Source of the DNA: Hymenobacter sp. H14-R3 | Lineage (GTDB): Bacteria; Bacteroidota; Bacteroidia; Cytophagales; Hymenobacteraceae | NCBI RefSeq assembly: GCF_030063445.1 | Contig: NZ_JASITD010000008.1 | Span: forward strand, 1-64,000 | Direction of reading: 5' to 3' | Length of the DNA stretch: 64,000 nucleotides | Shown: piece after piece, positions 18,157-25,990 of the stretch | Layout of the letters: each line of letters starts with the position of its first letter | How positions within the stretch are numbered: position 1 is the first letter of the stretch | Program-made: the position numbers and the translations under genes | The notes under the pieces: generated by a model | The model's input: only the letters and a program-made list of their open reading frames with translations | What the model was told of the DNA's origin: nothing | Databases searched by the model: none

Positions 18157-18194
18157 TACCCCCATTACGCGCCTTGTGGGCCGTAATGGGGGTA
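18157..18194 (-). terminator. Intrinsic terminator of the desaturase gene
   Basis: TACCCCCATTACG (18157-18169) pairs perfectly with CGTAATGGGGGTA (18182-18194). On the minus strand the stem is followed by TTTTTATT. It begins about 30 bases after the stop codon at 18223. Confidence 0.85.
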
Positions 18195-18222
18195 AAAGGG
18201 TGCCGCCTGTTAACGCAGGCAG

Positions 18223-19209
18223 CTAGGCAGCTACCTTGGCTACCGGCACCTTGCTTCCGGCGTGCTCGCCGCGCACCAGGCGCGAGTAAAGCGATAGCTC
18301 TTGGTCGAAGAGAAAGCGCAGCAGCACCTTGGTGTAGCTGGTGTGGTGCAGCAGCGGCTCGTAGAATTCGGGGGCCATTTCGCGCAGCTTGGGCAGGTGG
18401 TTCCACGGCACGCCGGGCAGGTCGTGGTGCTCGTTGTGGTAGCCAATGTTGAGGTGCACGCCGTTGAGGCGGCCGTAGTAGGAAGTCGTTTCCTGGTCGG
18501 GGCTCAACATGAGGTAGTGCTCCTGAATCCAGCGGGCGCCCACCGGGTGCAGGCTCACCGAAAACCAGAAGCTGAAGAACAGGTAGAGGAACGCCGACGG
18601 CCCCAGCCACAGGTAGATGCCCACGTTGAAAACGATTTGAGCTAACCAATTGACTGCAATGTACTTATCGAAAGGCACTACGCTGCGGCACCGGAATGTG
18701 CGCACCAGCTGAAATATCGGGAAGAAGAACAGCCATACCATCTTACCAATGGCGTAGTGCTGAATGAGCTTGGCTTCGTAATGGTCGGGCAGGTCGGCAT
18801 CGTGCTCGAAGTGGCCGAGCGCCGAGTGGTGCTTGAGGTGAAACTTGCGAAAGCTCATGGCCGTCGGAATCACCATCGGCAGGTTGGCGGCGATGCCCAC
18901 GGCGGCGTTGGCCCACTGGCCTTTAAACACCAGGTTATGCGTGGCTTCGTGCACAATCACGAAGAGCGTGTGGCACACAAACGCCCCCAGAATGTAGGAG
19001 GCGGCCAGCGACCAGTACCAGGCCTGGCCGCGCAGCAGGTACACCATGGCCACTTGCAGGGCTACGCAGCCCGCCGTGATAAGCGCCGTGGTGGCGTTAC
19101 GGGTCATCAGGCGCTTCACCTCGGGGTGCGCTTTGAGCAGCTGGCGAGCGCGCACATGGTGCGATACCGGCTCGGCGGTGGGGATATATGCGGTGGGGGC
19201 AACAGCCAT
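18223..19209 (-). CDS. Membrane fatty acid desaturase, sphingolipid delta4-desaturase-like
   Basis: 328-aa di-iron membrane desaturase with all three histidine boxes: H87-EAT-H91, H124-LK-H127-H128 and H258-NE-H261-H262. Hydrophobic segments lie at about 41-58, 65-86, 155-170 and 190-215. The early HPEVKRLM, the FRKFHLKHHSALG block, the C-terminal GYHNEHHDLPGVPWNHLPKL and the LLHHTSYTKVL segment are the pattern of dihydroceramide/sphingolipid delta4-desaturases rather than of acyl-CoA delta9 enzymes. Many Bacteroidota make sphingolipids, so a long-chain-base desaturase is plausible. A carotenoid or other lipid substrate is the alternative. It has its own terminator, and the upstream gene-free region suggests its own promoter. 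Confidence 0.75.
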   Translation of the reverse strand: MAVAPTAYIPTAEPVSHHVRARQLLKAHPEVKRLMTRNATTALITAGCVALQVAMVYLLRGQAWYWSLAASYILGAFVCHTLFVIVHEATHNLVFKGQWANAAVGIAANLPMVIPTAMSFRKFHLKHHSALGHFEHDADLPDHYEAKLIQHYAIGKMVWLFFFPIFQLVRTFRCRSVVPFDKYIAVNWLAQIVFNVGIYLWLGPSAFLYLFFSFWFSVSLHPVGARWIQEHYLMLSPDQETTSYYGRLNGVHLNIGYHNEHHDLPGVPWNHLPKLREMAPEFYEPLLHHTSYTKVLLRFLFDQELSLYSRLVRGEHAGSKVPVAKVAA

Positions 19210-19835
19210 GTGAATAAATTGGAACTAGCGAATACAACGCGGAGCTACGAAGATACTATTTACCGCCTTGTAAGCTCGCAACAGTTCAGGAACCTTCCCT
19301 GTTTCCGGCTCGGCTCCGGGGCTTTAGGGCGCGGGTTGAAAACAAAGGCCCCACGGCCCACAATGCGCACCCGGGCAGCGTCAGGGTGGCGGGTATTGAG
19401 CACGCAGCTGTACTTGTAGGCGATGGCACCCGCCGCACGGCCGCTACCTGGCGGCAGTGCCAGGCCGCGCCCAGCGGCTGACAGCGCGCATAAGTACTCG
19501 TGAGCTACTAGCCGGGCGGCAAGCCGCTCATAACCAGCTCTTCCACGGCTAGCGGGCCGGGTACTTCCGCGCGCAGTGCGGCCAATTGGCTGGCCAGAGC
19601 CGCCGGCCTGGTGCTGGGCGAGGAAGTGGGCGCGGCAAGCATATGCGAGGGTTGTGTAGGCTAGCCCACGGCAGCCGGGCGGGCACCCGATAAAAATGAG
19701 AAGCCTTTTTTGTAAAGTGGAAATATTATCTTTTTATTCCTAATACCGCCTTTAGCAACTGGCCGGGCTGACCACACCCGCACCCGGCAGCTCGCTTGGG
19801 GAATTTTCTTTTCCACTTTCCCGCTCTTAACAAGT
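19210..19835. other. Gene-free stretch with protein-like remnants
   Basis: No intact gene is visible. On the minus strand AYKYSCVLNTRHPDAARVRI and GRGAFVFNPRPKAPEP (about 19310-19425) and a 44-codon frame ending LAVEELVMSGLPPG (19508-19642) look like eroded coding sequence, but no family is recognised. An AT-rich patch at 19690-19745 may hold the promoter of the decayed amidohydrolase that follows. Confidence 0.35.
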
Positions 19836-20429
19836 ATGCCGGCTCCTGCCCTACCCCAGCGCATTGTGGCGCTCGAAAAACACGTTTCCTTTCCCGATAT
19901 GGTTGAGCGCATTCCGGTGGCGGCGCGGAAGCAGGCCGGCTGGCTCTCGGCGGCCCGCTGCTGCGCCGGTGCGCGCCCAGGCCGCGCAGCTAGCCGATAT
20001 AGGCTCCGAGCGCCTGCGCCTCATGGATGAGGCCGGCGTCACGGTGCAGGTGCTGTCCGTCTCGGGGCCGGGGGCCGAGCTGCTGAGCACCGCCGAGGAC
20101 CCGGCCTTCGCCCGCGAGTACAACGACCGGCTGGCCGCCGCCTTCGCCCACCATCCCGGCCGCTTTGCCGGCTTCGCCCACCTGCCCATAGCCAATCCCG
20201 CGGCGGCCGAAGAACTGGCGCGCACCGTGCGCGAGCACCAGTTTTGCGGGGCGCTACTCAATGGCACCACCCAGGGGCGGTTTCTCGACGACCCGCAGTT
20301 TGCGCCGCTGCTGGCGCGGGCCGAGGAACTGGCGGTGCCGCCTTCCTGGCCGGCCCGGAGCTGCCCCCGGCCGGCATCGAAAAACCAGCCTATCGCAACG
20401 CCGACCAGCTACCGGGCCTGGCTTCCTAG
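19836..20429 (+). pseudogene. Truncated, frameshifted amidohydrolase (gamma-resorcylate decarboxylase-like)
   Basis: ATG 19836 starts PQRIVALEKHVSFPDMVERI, the beginning of amidohydrolase_2-type decarboxylases. Near 19960 the sense shifts frame to LADIGSERLRLMDEAGVTVQ, then RFAGFAHLPIANPAAAEELA and GALLNGTTQGRFLDDPQFAP. Near 20340 it shifts again to PELPPAGIEKPAYRNADQLP and stops at 20427-20429. The C-terminal third or more, with metal and catalytic residues, is gone. The order of the pieces matches the family, so this is a dead gene. Confidence 0.8.
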
Positions 20430-20618
20430 CCTCATCCCTTTAGCTTGGCGATTAAAACGGTCGTCGTGCGGAGCGGAGCATCTTGCGGAATGCTTCGCTA
20501 CGCGCTGGGAGCTGGAATGCTACGCGGTGCTGCTCGAAGGGGTCATTGGCGCAGGCAAAACCCTGGGTATTTGCTTGCGCAACCTACCGCGTCGGCTGGC
20601 TCTTTCCGGTTAGCTACG

Positions 20619-23102
20619 CTACCCCCCGAAGCCACCCGTATCGCCATTCGGCTGGTTGTCGATGGCACCGGCCGGCTTGTTGGCACCCAAAAACCAGGTA
20701 AATCCCAGGTAGCCCACGCGCGTTTCGTACTTGGTTTGCAAGTCGGCGCTGAGCCCGGCGGCCCCCAGCTGGGTGTACTGGCGGCGCGTGTTAAATACGT
20801 CGCTCACCCGCAGGGTGAGGGCGGCGCGGTCGCGCAGCAAGCGCTGGCGCAGCGCCACATCTACCCCGTACACGGCCAGCAAGCGGCCCTGCGGCACCAC
20901 AAGCGGGGCGCGGTAGTTGCCGCTAAGCTGCACGGCCAGCGCTTTGGTGGGGCTGAAGGTATTGAGCAGATACGCCGTGCCGGTAAAGTTGGCGCGGGTG
21001 CCCTCGCCGGCGTAGCTGGCCACTTGGTTGCGGTAGAACGAGCCATTGGCAATGAGTTTCCACCACTTGGTCAGGGGCTGCGTCAAGGAAAGCTCCAGCC
21101 CGTAGCTGGCCGTGCGGCCCAAGTTGGCGTAGCTGGTGCGGGTGATGAAATCGGGCTGGCCGCTGAGGCGGGTTGCCAGCGTATCGATGGTGCGCAGGCT
21201 CTGCAGGGCCTGGCTGGCAAAACGCCCGAATACGGTCGTGCTGAGCGTGGTAGCCTGCCACGCTACCTGGTGGCCCAGCTCCCCGGCATGCACGTACTCG
21301 GGCCGCAGGCCGGGGTTGCCCACCACGTAGTTGCGCGCATCAGAATAGATAGGCAACGCAATGATTTGCAAAAAGTTGGGCCGGTTGAGGCGGCGCGAGT
21401 AGCTGAGCTGAATACGCTGCTCGTGGGGAAGCGTGCGCGCCACCGTGGCCGACGGGAACACGTTAAAAATGCGCTGGCTGGCCGAGCCGGTGGGCACTAC
21501 CCGGGCTTGCAGCCCGGTAAACTCGGCCCGCAGGCCCGCCTGGTAGTCCCAGGGGCCAGCTTTATGCTGATAAGAGCCGTAGGCCTGCGGAATAACCTGC
21601 TGATAATGATAGCGATACGAACCACGTTCCTGGCGAATGAATTCGGCCCCGGCCACCGGTTGCACCGCATAATCGGCCGTGCCGGGCGTCACCATAATAT
21701 CCGTTTTCAAGCCCGCCCCCCAGCGACGCTTTTCGTCCAGCGGATGCACGTAGTCTACCTGCGCCGAGGGCAGGTGAATGGTCACCTCGAGCAGCTGCCG
21801 GCGGGCCTGCCGGGCGTAGCTGGCCGGCCCATCGAGCACGCGCTGCTCGGTTGTCACCGTGCCGCCATCCAAGGTGTAGGTAGCGCTGGCGGTTAGCTCG
21901 CGGCCGGGGTAAGCAGCCCAGGTGTGCCGGTAATTACCCGAAACTCGGGCAGTATAGAGGTTGTCCGCTTCCAGATTCTGGTTTTGCAGCCTGATGATTG
22001 GGTCGGTGCCGCGCGTGAGCAGGGTGGTGAAGTCGCTGGTCTGGTGCAGGTCGTTCTTGTAAATCTCGGTGGTCAGGGTCAGGGTCTGCCCGGGGCGCCA
22101 GGCATAGTCGAGGCCCAGGCGCAGGGCCTCGTTGGCCTGGTGGCGAGTGGTGCGGCCGGTTTGGTCGGTACCAGTGGTGCGGCCGTCGGCCGTGGCTACC
22201 TGCTGCAAGGCCGAGCTGCCGCGAAACTGATTGTTCAGCCCATCGGTGCTGCCAAAAAAGTTGAATTTGCCCACCTTACGGCTGAGGTTGAGCGAGGCGC
22301 TGTACTTGTTACGAGTGCCCACAGTAGCCAGCGCCGCGCCATTCCAGCCAGCCTCGGTTTGCTTTTTCTGCACCAGGTTAATGATGCCACCCGCACCCTG
22401 GGCCGAATACCGGGCCCCCGGATTGGTGATAACCTCAATAGTTTCGAGGCGGCTGGCGGGCAGCTGGTCGAGGCGCAGGCTGCTGGGCGCGGGCTTGCCA
22501 TCGAGGTAGAGCGTAACGCCCGTGCTGCCCCGCAGGCTCACCTGCCCGTTCTCATCCACGGCCACAGACGGCACTTTTTGCAGCACCTCGGCCGCCGTGC
22601 CGCCCGCGCTGTTCAGGTCTTTAGCTACGTTAATGACTTTTTTATCCAAGTCATCGACCAGCATCTCCTTTTCGCCCTGCACCACCACGCCGCCAAGCTG
22701 CACGGCCGCCGGGGCCACCAGCCACTCGCCCAGGCGCACCACCGGGGTAGCCACGGCCAGCGTGGTGAGCCGGCGGGCGGGCCGATAACCCAGCGCTTCG
22801 GCCCGCAACAGGTAACGGCCCGGCTTGACGTTAACCAGCGTAAAACTTCCATTTTCCGCCGTTTGGGCATTGGCTACCCAGGTCGAGTCCGGCAGCCGCA
22901 ACAGCAAAACGCTGGCAAACGGGAGCGGTTGGCGCGTGCCCTGGTCCAGCAGCGTGCCAGATACTCCGCCCAAGGCCTGGGCAGCCAGCGGGCCAGGCAA
23001 CAGGCCAGCCACGAGTAGCACGAGCCCCCAAAGCTGCCGCGCCGCTACCAACCGTCCGGAAAGCCGCCCCAGCCAGGCCGCTGGGTTCGCAACATGTTTC
23101 AT
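20619..23102 (-). CDS. TonB-dependent-receptor-like outer membrane beta-barrel protein
   Basis: 827 aa from ATG 23102. An upstream in-frame start at 23186 would add a leader that does not look like a signal. A signal peptide ends PGPLAAQA (about residue 43). A carboxypeptidase-regulatory-like domain follows (VSGTLLDQGTRQPLPFASVL), then a plug-like region (EVLQKVPSVAVDENGQVSLRG, read across residues 170-190; SRLETIEVITNPGARYSAQG) and a long C-terminal beta-barrel. This is the architecture of the Bacteroidota outer membrane beta-barrel family related to SusC/TonB receptors. It is last in the operon with an ECF sigma and anti-sigma factor, which suggests signal-responsive expression. The ligand is unknown. 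Confidence 0.85.
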   Translation of the reverse strand: MKHVANPAAWLGRLSGRLVAARQLWGLVLLVAGLLPGPLAAQALGGVSGTLLDQGTRQPLPFASVLLLRLPDSTWVANAQTAENGSFTLVNVKPGRYLLRAEALGYRPARRLTTLAVATPVVRLGEWLVAPAAVQLGGVVVQGEKEMLVDDLDKKVINVAKDLNSAGGTAAEVLQKVPSVAVDENGQVSLRGSTGVTLYLDGKPAPSSLRLDQLPASRLETIEVITNPGARYSAQGAGGIINLVQKKQTEAGWNGAALATVGTRNKYSASLNLSRKVGKFNFFGSTDGLNNQFRGSSALQQVATADGRTTGTDQTGRTTRHQANEALRLGLDYAWRPGQTLTLTTEIYKNDLHQTSDFTTLLTRGTDPIIRLQNQNLEADNLYTARVSGNYRHTWAAYPGRELTASATYTLDGGTVTTEQRVLDGPASYARQARRQLLEVTIHLPSAQVDYVHPLDEKRRWGAGLKTDIMVTPGTADYAVQPVAGAEFIRQERGSYRYHYQQVIPQAYGSYQHKAGPWDYQAGLRAEFTGLQARVVPTGSASQRIFNVFPSATVARTLPHEQRIQLSYSRRLNRPNFLQIIALPIYSDARNYVVGNPGLRPEYVHAGELGHQVAWQATTLSTTVFGRFASQALQSLRTIDTLATRLSGQPDFITRTSYANLGRTASYGLELSLTQPLTKWWKLIANGSFYRNQVASYAGEGTRANFTGTAYLLNTFSPTKALAVQLSGNYRAPLVVPQGRLLAVYGVDVALRQRLLRDRAALTLRVSDVFNTRRQYTQLGAAGLSADLQTKYETRVGYLGFTWFLGANKPAGAIDNQPNGDTGGFGG

Positions 23103-23246
23103 AACTACCTGTCTAACAATATTAATTGTCATGCAAGCTACCAGGCAATACCTAGCAGATTGAGCCGAAGATACCCGTTGATTCATAGGAGTTGGGAGTT
23201 AAAATGACAGCTAAAACGCGGAGAAAGGGCCGGGCGTAGTGCGTGC

Positions 23247-23675
23247 TTACCTCGCTTGGCGACGCAGATAGAGGTAATAGGCCAGAAAGCCTAAAGCCGT
23301 ACTAAACAGCAGGATAACCACGGAATGAATATCCAGGGGCAGGTACCAGCTGCTTATCAGCAGCCCCGCGCCAGTACTCAGGAGCAGTGCAACCCACTTC
23401 ACTACCTTGTTTTGCTCATCCTGCGGGCCGGGCAGCAGGCGCTCAACAATGCTTTCCGAAACGGAGGCCGCCACAATTTGTCTCTTTAGCAAGTAGCTCA
23501 GCACCAGCTTTATAGTGGCCAGCACAAAATTACAGAGCAAATACAGGCCAAATGCTGGCAAAAAAACCCGCTGCGCGAGGGGCTGCAACGCGCCGTAGTC
23601 CAGGGCTGGGGCAGTTTGGGCCGAGGCCCCCCCGGCAGTCAGGCAGAAAAGCAGGAGCAGCAAAAAACCTTTCAT
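23247..23675 (-). CDS. Small membrane protein with signal peptide, unknown function
   Basis: 142 aa. A cleavable signal (MKGFLLLLLFCLTAGGASAQ) is followed by three hydrophobic segments, at about 39-58 (FGLYLLCNFVLATIKLVLSY), 92-110 and 115-133, and a basic end (LRRQAR). No family is recognised. It lies between the anti-sigma-like gene (gap about 60 bases) and the outer membrane protein gene, all on the minus strand, so it probably belongs to the same signal-responsive operon. Confidence 0.7.
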   Translation of the reverse strand: MKGFLLLLLFCLTAGGASAQTAPALDYGALQPLAQRVFLPAFGLYLLCNFVLATIKLVLSYLLKRQIVAASVSESIVERLLPGPQDEQNKVVKWVALLLSTGAGLLISSWYLPLDIHSVVILLFSTALGFLAYYLYLRRQAR

Positions 23676-23735
23676 AAGCAGGGCCGGGGGGTGTACCGCA
23701 TGAGACCGGCCGGAGCCGTTCGGGTTGCAAAAAGA

Positions 23736-24176
23736 TTACGAAAAAGCCAGCAAACTCATTTGCCGGCGGTGCCGGGCCAGCAGCTCTAGGCATTGCCCCA
23801 CCACCAGAAAGCCCGCTACTACCGCCAGCCCGGTTCCCAGCCCAGCAGGCAAGGCCTGCAAAGCCTGCCTCAGCGCTCCCCCAAACAGAGCCAGGAACGC
23901 AGCTACCACCCCCAGCACGAGAGCGGCTACCACACTGAGCCCCCACGAAAAACCGGGCCGGGGCCGGGGCAGCTGCGCCAACACGCTGGCCGTGAGGTCG
24001 AACGCAAAAGCTGGGGGCGCCAGGCAGGCCGCGGCCGCAAACAGGTGCTGGTAAGTAGCAACCCGGCCCTGGCACAAGCGGCAGCCGCGCAGGTGGGCCG
24101 CCTCGGGGGCGGCCAGTAGCGCGCAAGGTTCGGCGGCCTCCTGGAGGGCGCGTTCAGAAAGGTGGGGGCTCGTCAT
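23736..24176 (-). CDS. Putative anti-sigma factor (membrane protein with Cys/His cluster)
   Basis: 146 aa. The N-terminal 40 residues contain HLRGCRLCQGR, an HxxxCxxC arrangement like the zinc-binding anti-sigma fold. Two hydrophobic stretches follow at about 79-100 and 110-130. Its ATG overlaps the stop of the ECF sigma gene by four bases, a usual sigma/anti-sigma coupling. I infer that it holds the sigma factor at the inner membrane until a signal arrives. The sequence alone would not prove this, since the helical anti-sigma domain is short. Confidence 0.65.
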   Translation of the reverse strand: MTSPHLSERALQEAAEPCALLAAPEAAHLRGCRLCQGRVATYQHLFAAAACLAPPAFAFDLTASVLAQLPRPRPGFSWGLSVVAALVLGVVAAFLALFGGALRQALQALPAGLGTGLAVVAGFLVVGQCLELLARHRRQMSLLAFS

Positions 24177-24787
24177 AGGTCGTCGCGTTGGTAACTGGCC
24201 AGGAGATGTTGCTTTAACAGTTTCCGCGCCCGAAAGAGGTAATTTTTCACGGTCCCGTCCGGCAGGGAAGTTATGTGGCCTATTTCCTCGTAGCTCAGTT
24301 CCTGCTGGTGATATAAAGAAATCAGGGTGCGGTAAAGTGGGGGCAGCTGCTCAATGGCCGTGCCCAGGATACCGGCCAGGTCATGGCCAAAAAGGGCCGT
24401 TTCGGGGTCAGAGTCCGGCCCGGCGACCAACGGGGGCGGGGCCCGACGGCCCTCTTCAAGGGCCGCATCTGGCGCGGGCTCGGCGGCATCTACCAGCACC
24501 AGCTGCTTCTTTTCCAGGTAATGGAGGCAGGTATTGTAGGTAATCTGGCCGACCCAGGTAGAGAGTTTGGCCTGAAACTTAAACCCGGCCAGATTCTTGA
24601 AAACCTTTAGGTAAACCTCCTGCGCGATATCGGGGCGGTCGGCAGGATGCCGTATCATCTTGAATACCAGCTGCGTTACCAGCCCTTCCGTGCGCTGCAC
24701 AATTTGCCCGAAAGCCGCCGTATTGCCCCCCAGCACCTGCGCCACAAGCTGCTGGTCGGTAACGGAGGAGGTGGGCAGGTTGCGCAT
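24173..24787 (-). CDS. ECF-type RNA polymerase sigma factor
   Basis: 204 aa with region 2 (DRPDIAQEVYLKVFKNLAGF, then LSTWVGQITYNTCLHYLEKK) and region 4 (IEQLPPLYRTLISLYHQQEL, SYEEIGHITSLPDGTVKNYL). The two are joined by an acidic, Pro/Ala-rich linker, and regions 1 and 3 are absent, as in group 4 sigma factors. It is first in the minus-strand operon with the anti-sigma-like gene, a membrane protein and an outer membrane beta-barrel protein. Its targets probably include this operon. Confidence 0.93.
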   Translation of the reverse strand: MRNLPTSSVTDQQLVAQVLGGNTAAFGQIVQRTEGLVTQLVFKMIRHPADRPDIAQEVYLKVFKNLAGFKFQAKLSTWVGQITYNTCLHYLEKKQLVLVDAAEPAPDAALEEGRRAPPPLVAGPDSDPETALFGHDLAGILGTAIEQLPPLYRTLISLYHQQELSYEEIGHITSLPDGTVKNYLFRARKLLKQHLLASYQRDDL

Positions 24788-24963
24788 CTAGCCATGAGAC
24801 CGGCCAGCCGGAATGATGTTGCACCAAGTCGTCTTTTGGCGTTGAGGCAGGGTGCCTGGCCGCGTCGGTGCGCTTCGCTCAACCAAGCATAGCAGCACTA
24901 AGCAAATATCCCAGCTGCTGGCCACCTGCGCACCCTGCCGGGCCGTGTGGCCAACCTAACTAC

Positions 24964-25023
24964 CCAAACAGAGAGGCGGGCAGACCAGAGAAAAACCTCC
25001 GGTCTGCCCGCCTCTCTGTTTGG
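24964..25023. repeat. Perfect 23-bp hairpin between bshB1 and the sigma-factor gene
   Basis: CCAAACAGAGAGGCGGGCAG(ACC) at 24964-24986 and its exact complement at 25001-25023 enclose a 14-base loop. Neither side has a T-run, so it is not a textbook terminator, although it lies 55 bases downstream of the bshB1 stop. Confidence 0.8.
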
Positions 25024-25077
25024 TGTCCGGTCCGCCGGTGCTAGCCAACCGGACCAGAACCCAATCTAAAAGCTACG

Positions 25078-25806
25078 CTAAATCAAGTCACTCAATTCCT
25101 TCACGCCAATTGGCCGCTGCACCGTGTAGCCTTCGCCAAACTCCACCCCTATCAGGTGCCCAAACTCGCGCGCCCGCGCTTCCATAAAGTGCGCAAACGT
25201 TTGCCCCGAGAGGTAGGTGCCCGGCGCCGTAGGGTCGGCGTTCTTGTTGAAAAACTGCGTGCCGTAGGCATTGATGCTCGCCCATTTGCCGGCCCAGTAC
25301 GGCGTAATGTCCACCACAAAATCGGCCGGAATCTGCCGGTCCTGGATGTAGTAGTACACGTTTTTGGGCCGCCACGGGGCCTGCGGCTGGCCGTCTTCGC
25401 CCAGCGTCTCAATCATGCGCAGGCCGCTCAGAAAGCACGCATCAGTAGCCAACTGCGCGCCGCGCCCGTGGTCGGGGTGCCGGTCGGTAATGGCGTTGCA
25501 AAGCACCGTTTCGGGCCGGTAGCGCCGAATGGCGGCGATGAGCGGCAGCTGATGCTCCCGGTCGTTCTTAAAAAAGCCGTCGGGCAGGCCCAGGTTCTCG
25601 CGCGCACTCAGCTGCAAAATCTTGCTAGCCGCCGCCGACTCTTCGGCCCGCGTCTCTGGCGTGCCACGCGTACCCAACTCGCCCCGCGTAAAATCCACAA
25701 TGCCCACGCGCTTGCCCGCCGCCACCGCCGCCAGCAACGTGCCCGAGCACGACATCTCCACATCATCTGGGTGCGCACCCAGAGCCAAAATAGCTAATTT
25801 AACCAC
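25078..25806 (-). CDS. bshB1: Bacillithiol biosynthesis deacetylase BshB1
   Basis: 242-aa zinc deacetylase of the LmbE/PIG-L family. It removes acetate from N-acetylglucosaminyl-L-malate in bacillithiol synthesis. The zinc-binding AHPDDVE is at residues 11-17 and the second motif RHPDHGRG at 109-116, with H110 and H113. The pattern ITPYWAGKWASINAYGTQFF near residue 170 fits BshB1 rather than other LmbE proteins. The start is GTG at 25804-25806, the only start codon close to the family's usual N-terminus. It lies just inside the left arm of an inverted repeat. Bacillithiol is the low-molecular thiol of many Bacteroidota. Confidence 0.92.
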   Translation of the reverse strand: MVKLAILALGAHPDDVEMSCSGTLLAAVAAGKRVGIVDFTRGELGTRGTPETRAEESAAASKILQLSARENLGLPDGFFKNDREHQLPLIAAIRRYRPETVLCNAITDRHPDHGRGAQLATDACFLSGLRMIETLGEDGQPQAPWRPKNVYYYIQDRQIPADFVVDITPYWAGKWASINAYGTQFFNKNADPTAPGTYLSGQTFAHFMEARAREFGHLIGVEFGEGYTVQRPIGVKELSDLI

Positions 25807-25990
25807 AGATTTAAACAGATTTAACGAATGAAACAGATACGCCGCTGACGCGGCCGGCTACGCTATACGCAATATTATAAAACATGAAGAACTCCTAAAA
25901 AGGGCAACATCCTGCTTTCGAAAACTATCAAAAGTCGCATAGCCAGCCGCGTCAGCGGCGTATCTGCGAAATCCGTTTGAATCTGCGGTT
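25801..25990. repeat. Imperfect inverted repeat spanning the bshB1 upstream region
   Basis: Left arm 25801-25865 (CCACAGATTTAAACAGATTT, CAGATACGCCGCTGACGCGG) pairs imperfectly with right arm 25937-25993 (CCGCGTCAGCGGCGTATCTG, GTTTGAATCTGCGGTTC). The centre is AT-rich and non-coding. The left arm overlaps the bshB1 start codon, and the right arm touches the stop of the M23 gene. Confidence 0.7.

Noticed and set aside
20451-20490. Possible half copy of the family-1 hairpin (GGTCGTCGTGCGGAGCGGAG)
   Set aside because: Only a loose resemblance, with no pairing arm and no match to the shared core.
20518-20613. P-loop-like string VLLEGVIGAGKT suggesting a nucleoside kinase
   Set aside because: It lies at the end of a decayed amidohydrolase frame and is followed within about 20 codons by a stop. 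No other kinase motif is present, so the match is taken as chance.
20445-21896. 483-codon plus-strand open frame opposite the outer membrane protein gene
   Set aside because: Antisense shadow of a recognisable TonB-type barrel gene, with biased composition and no motif.
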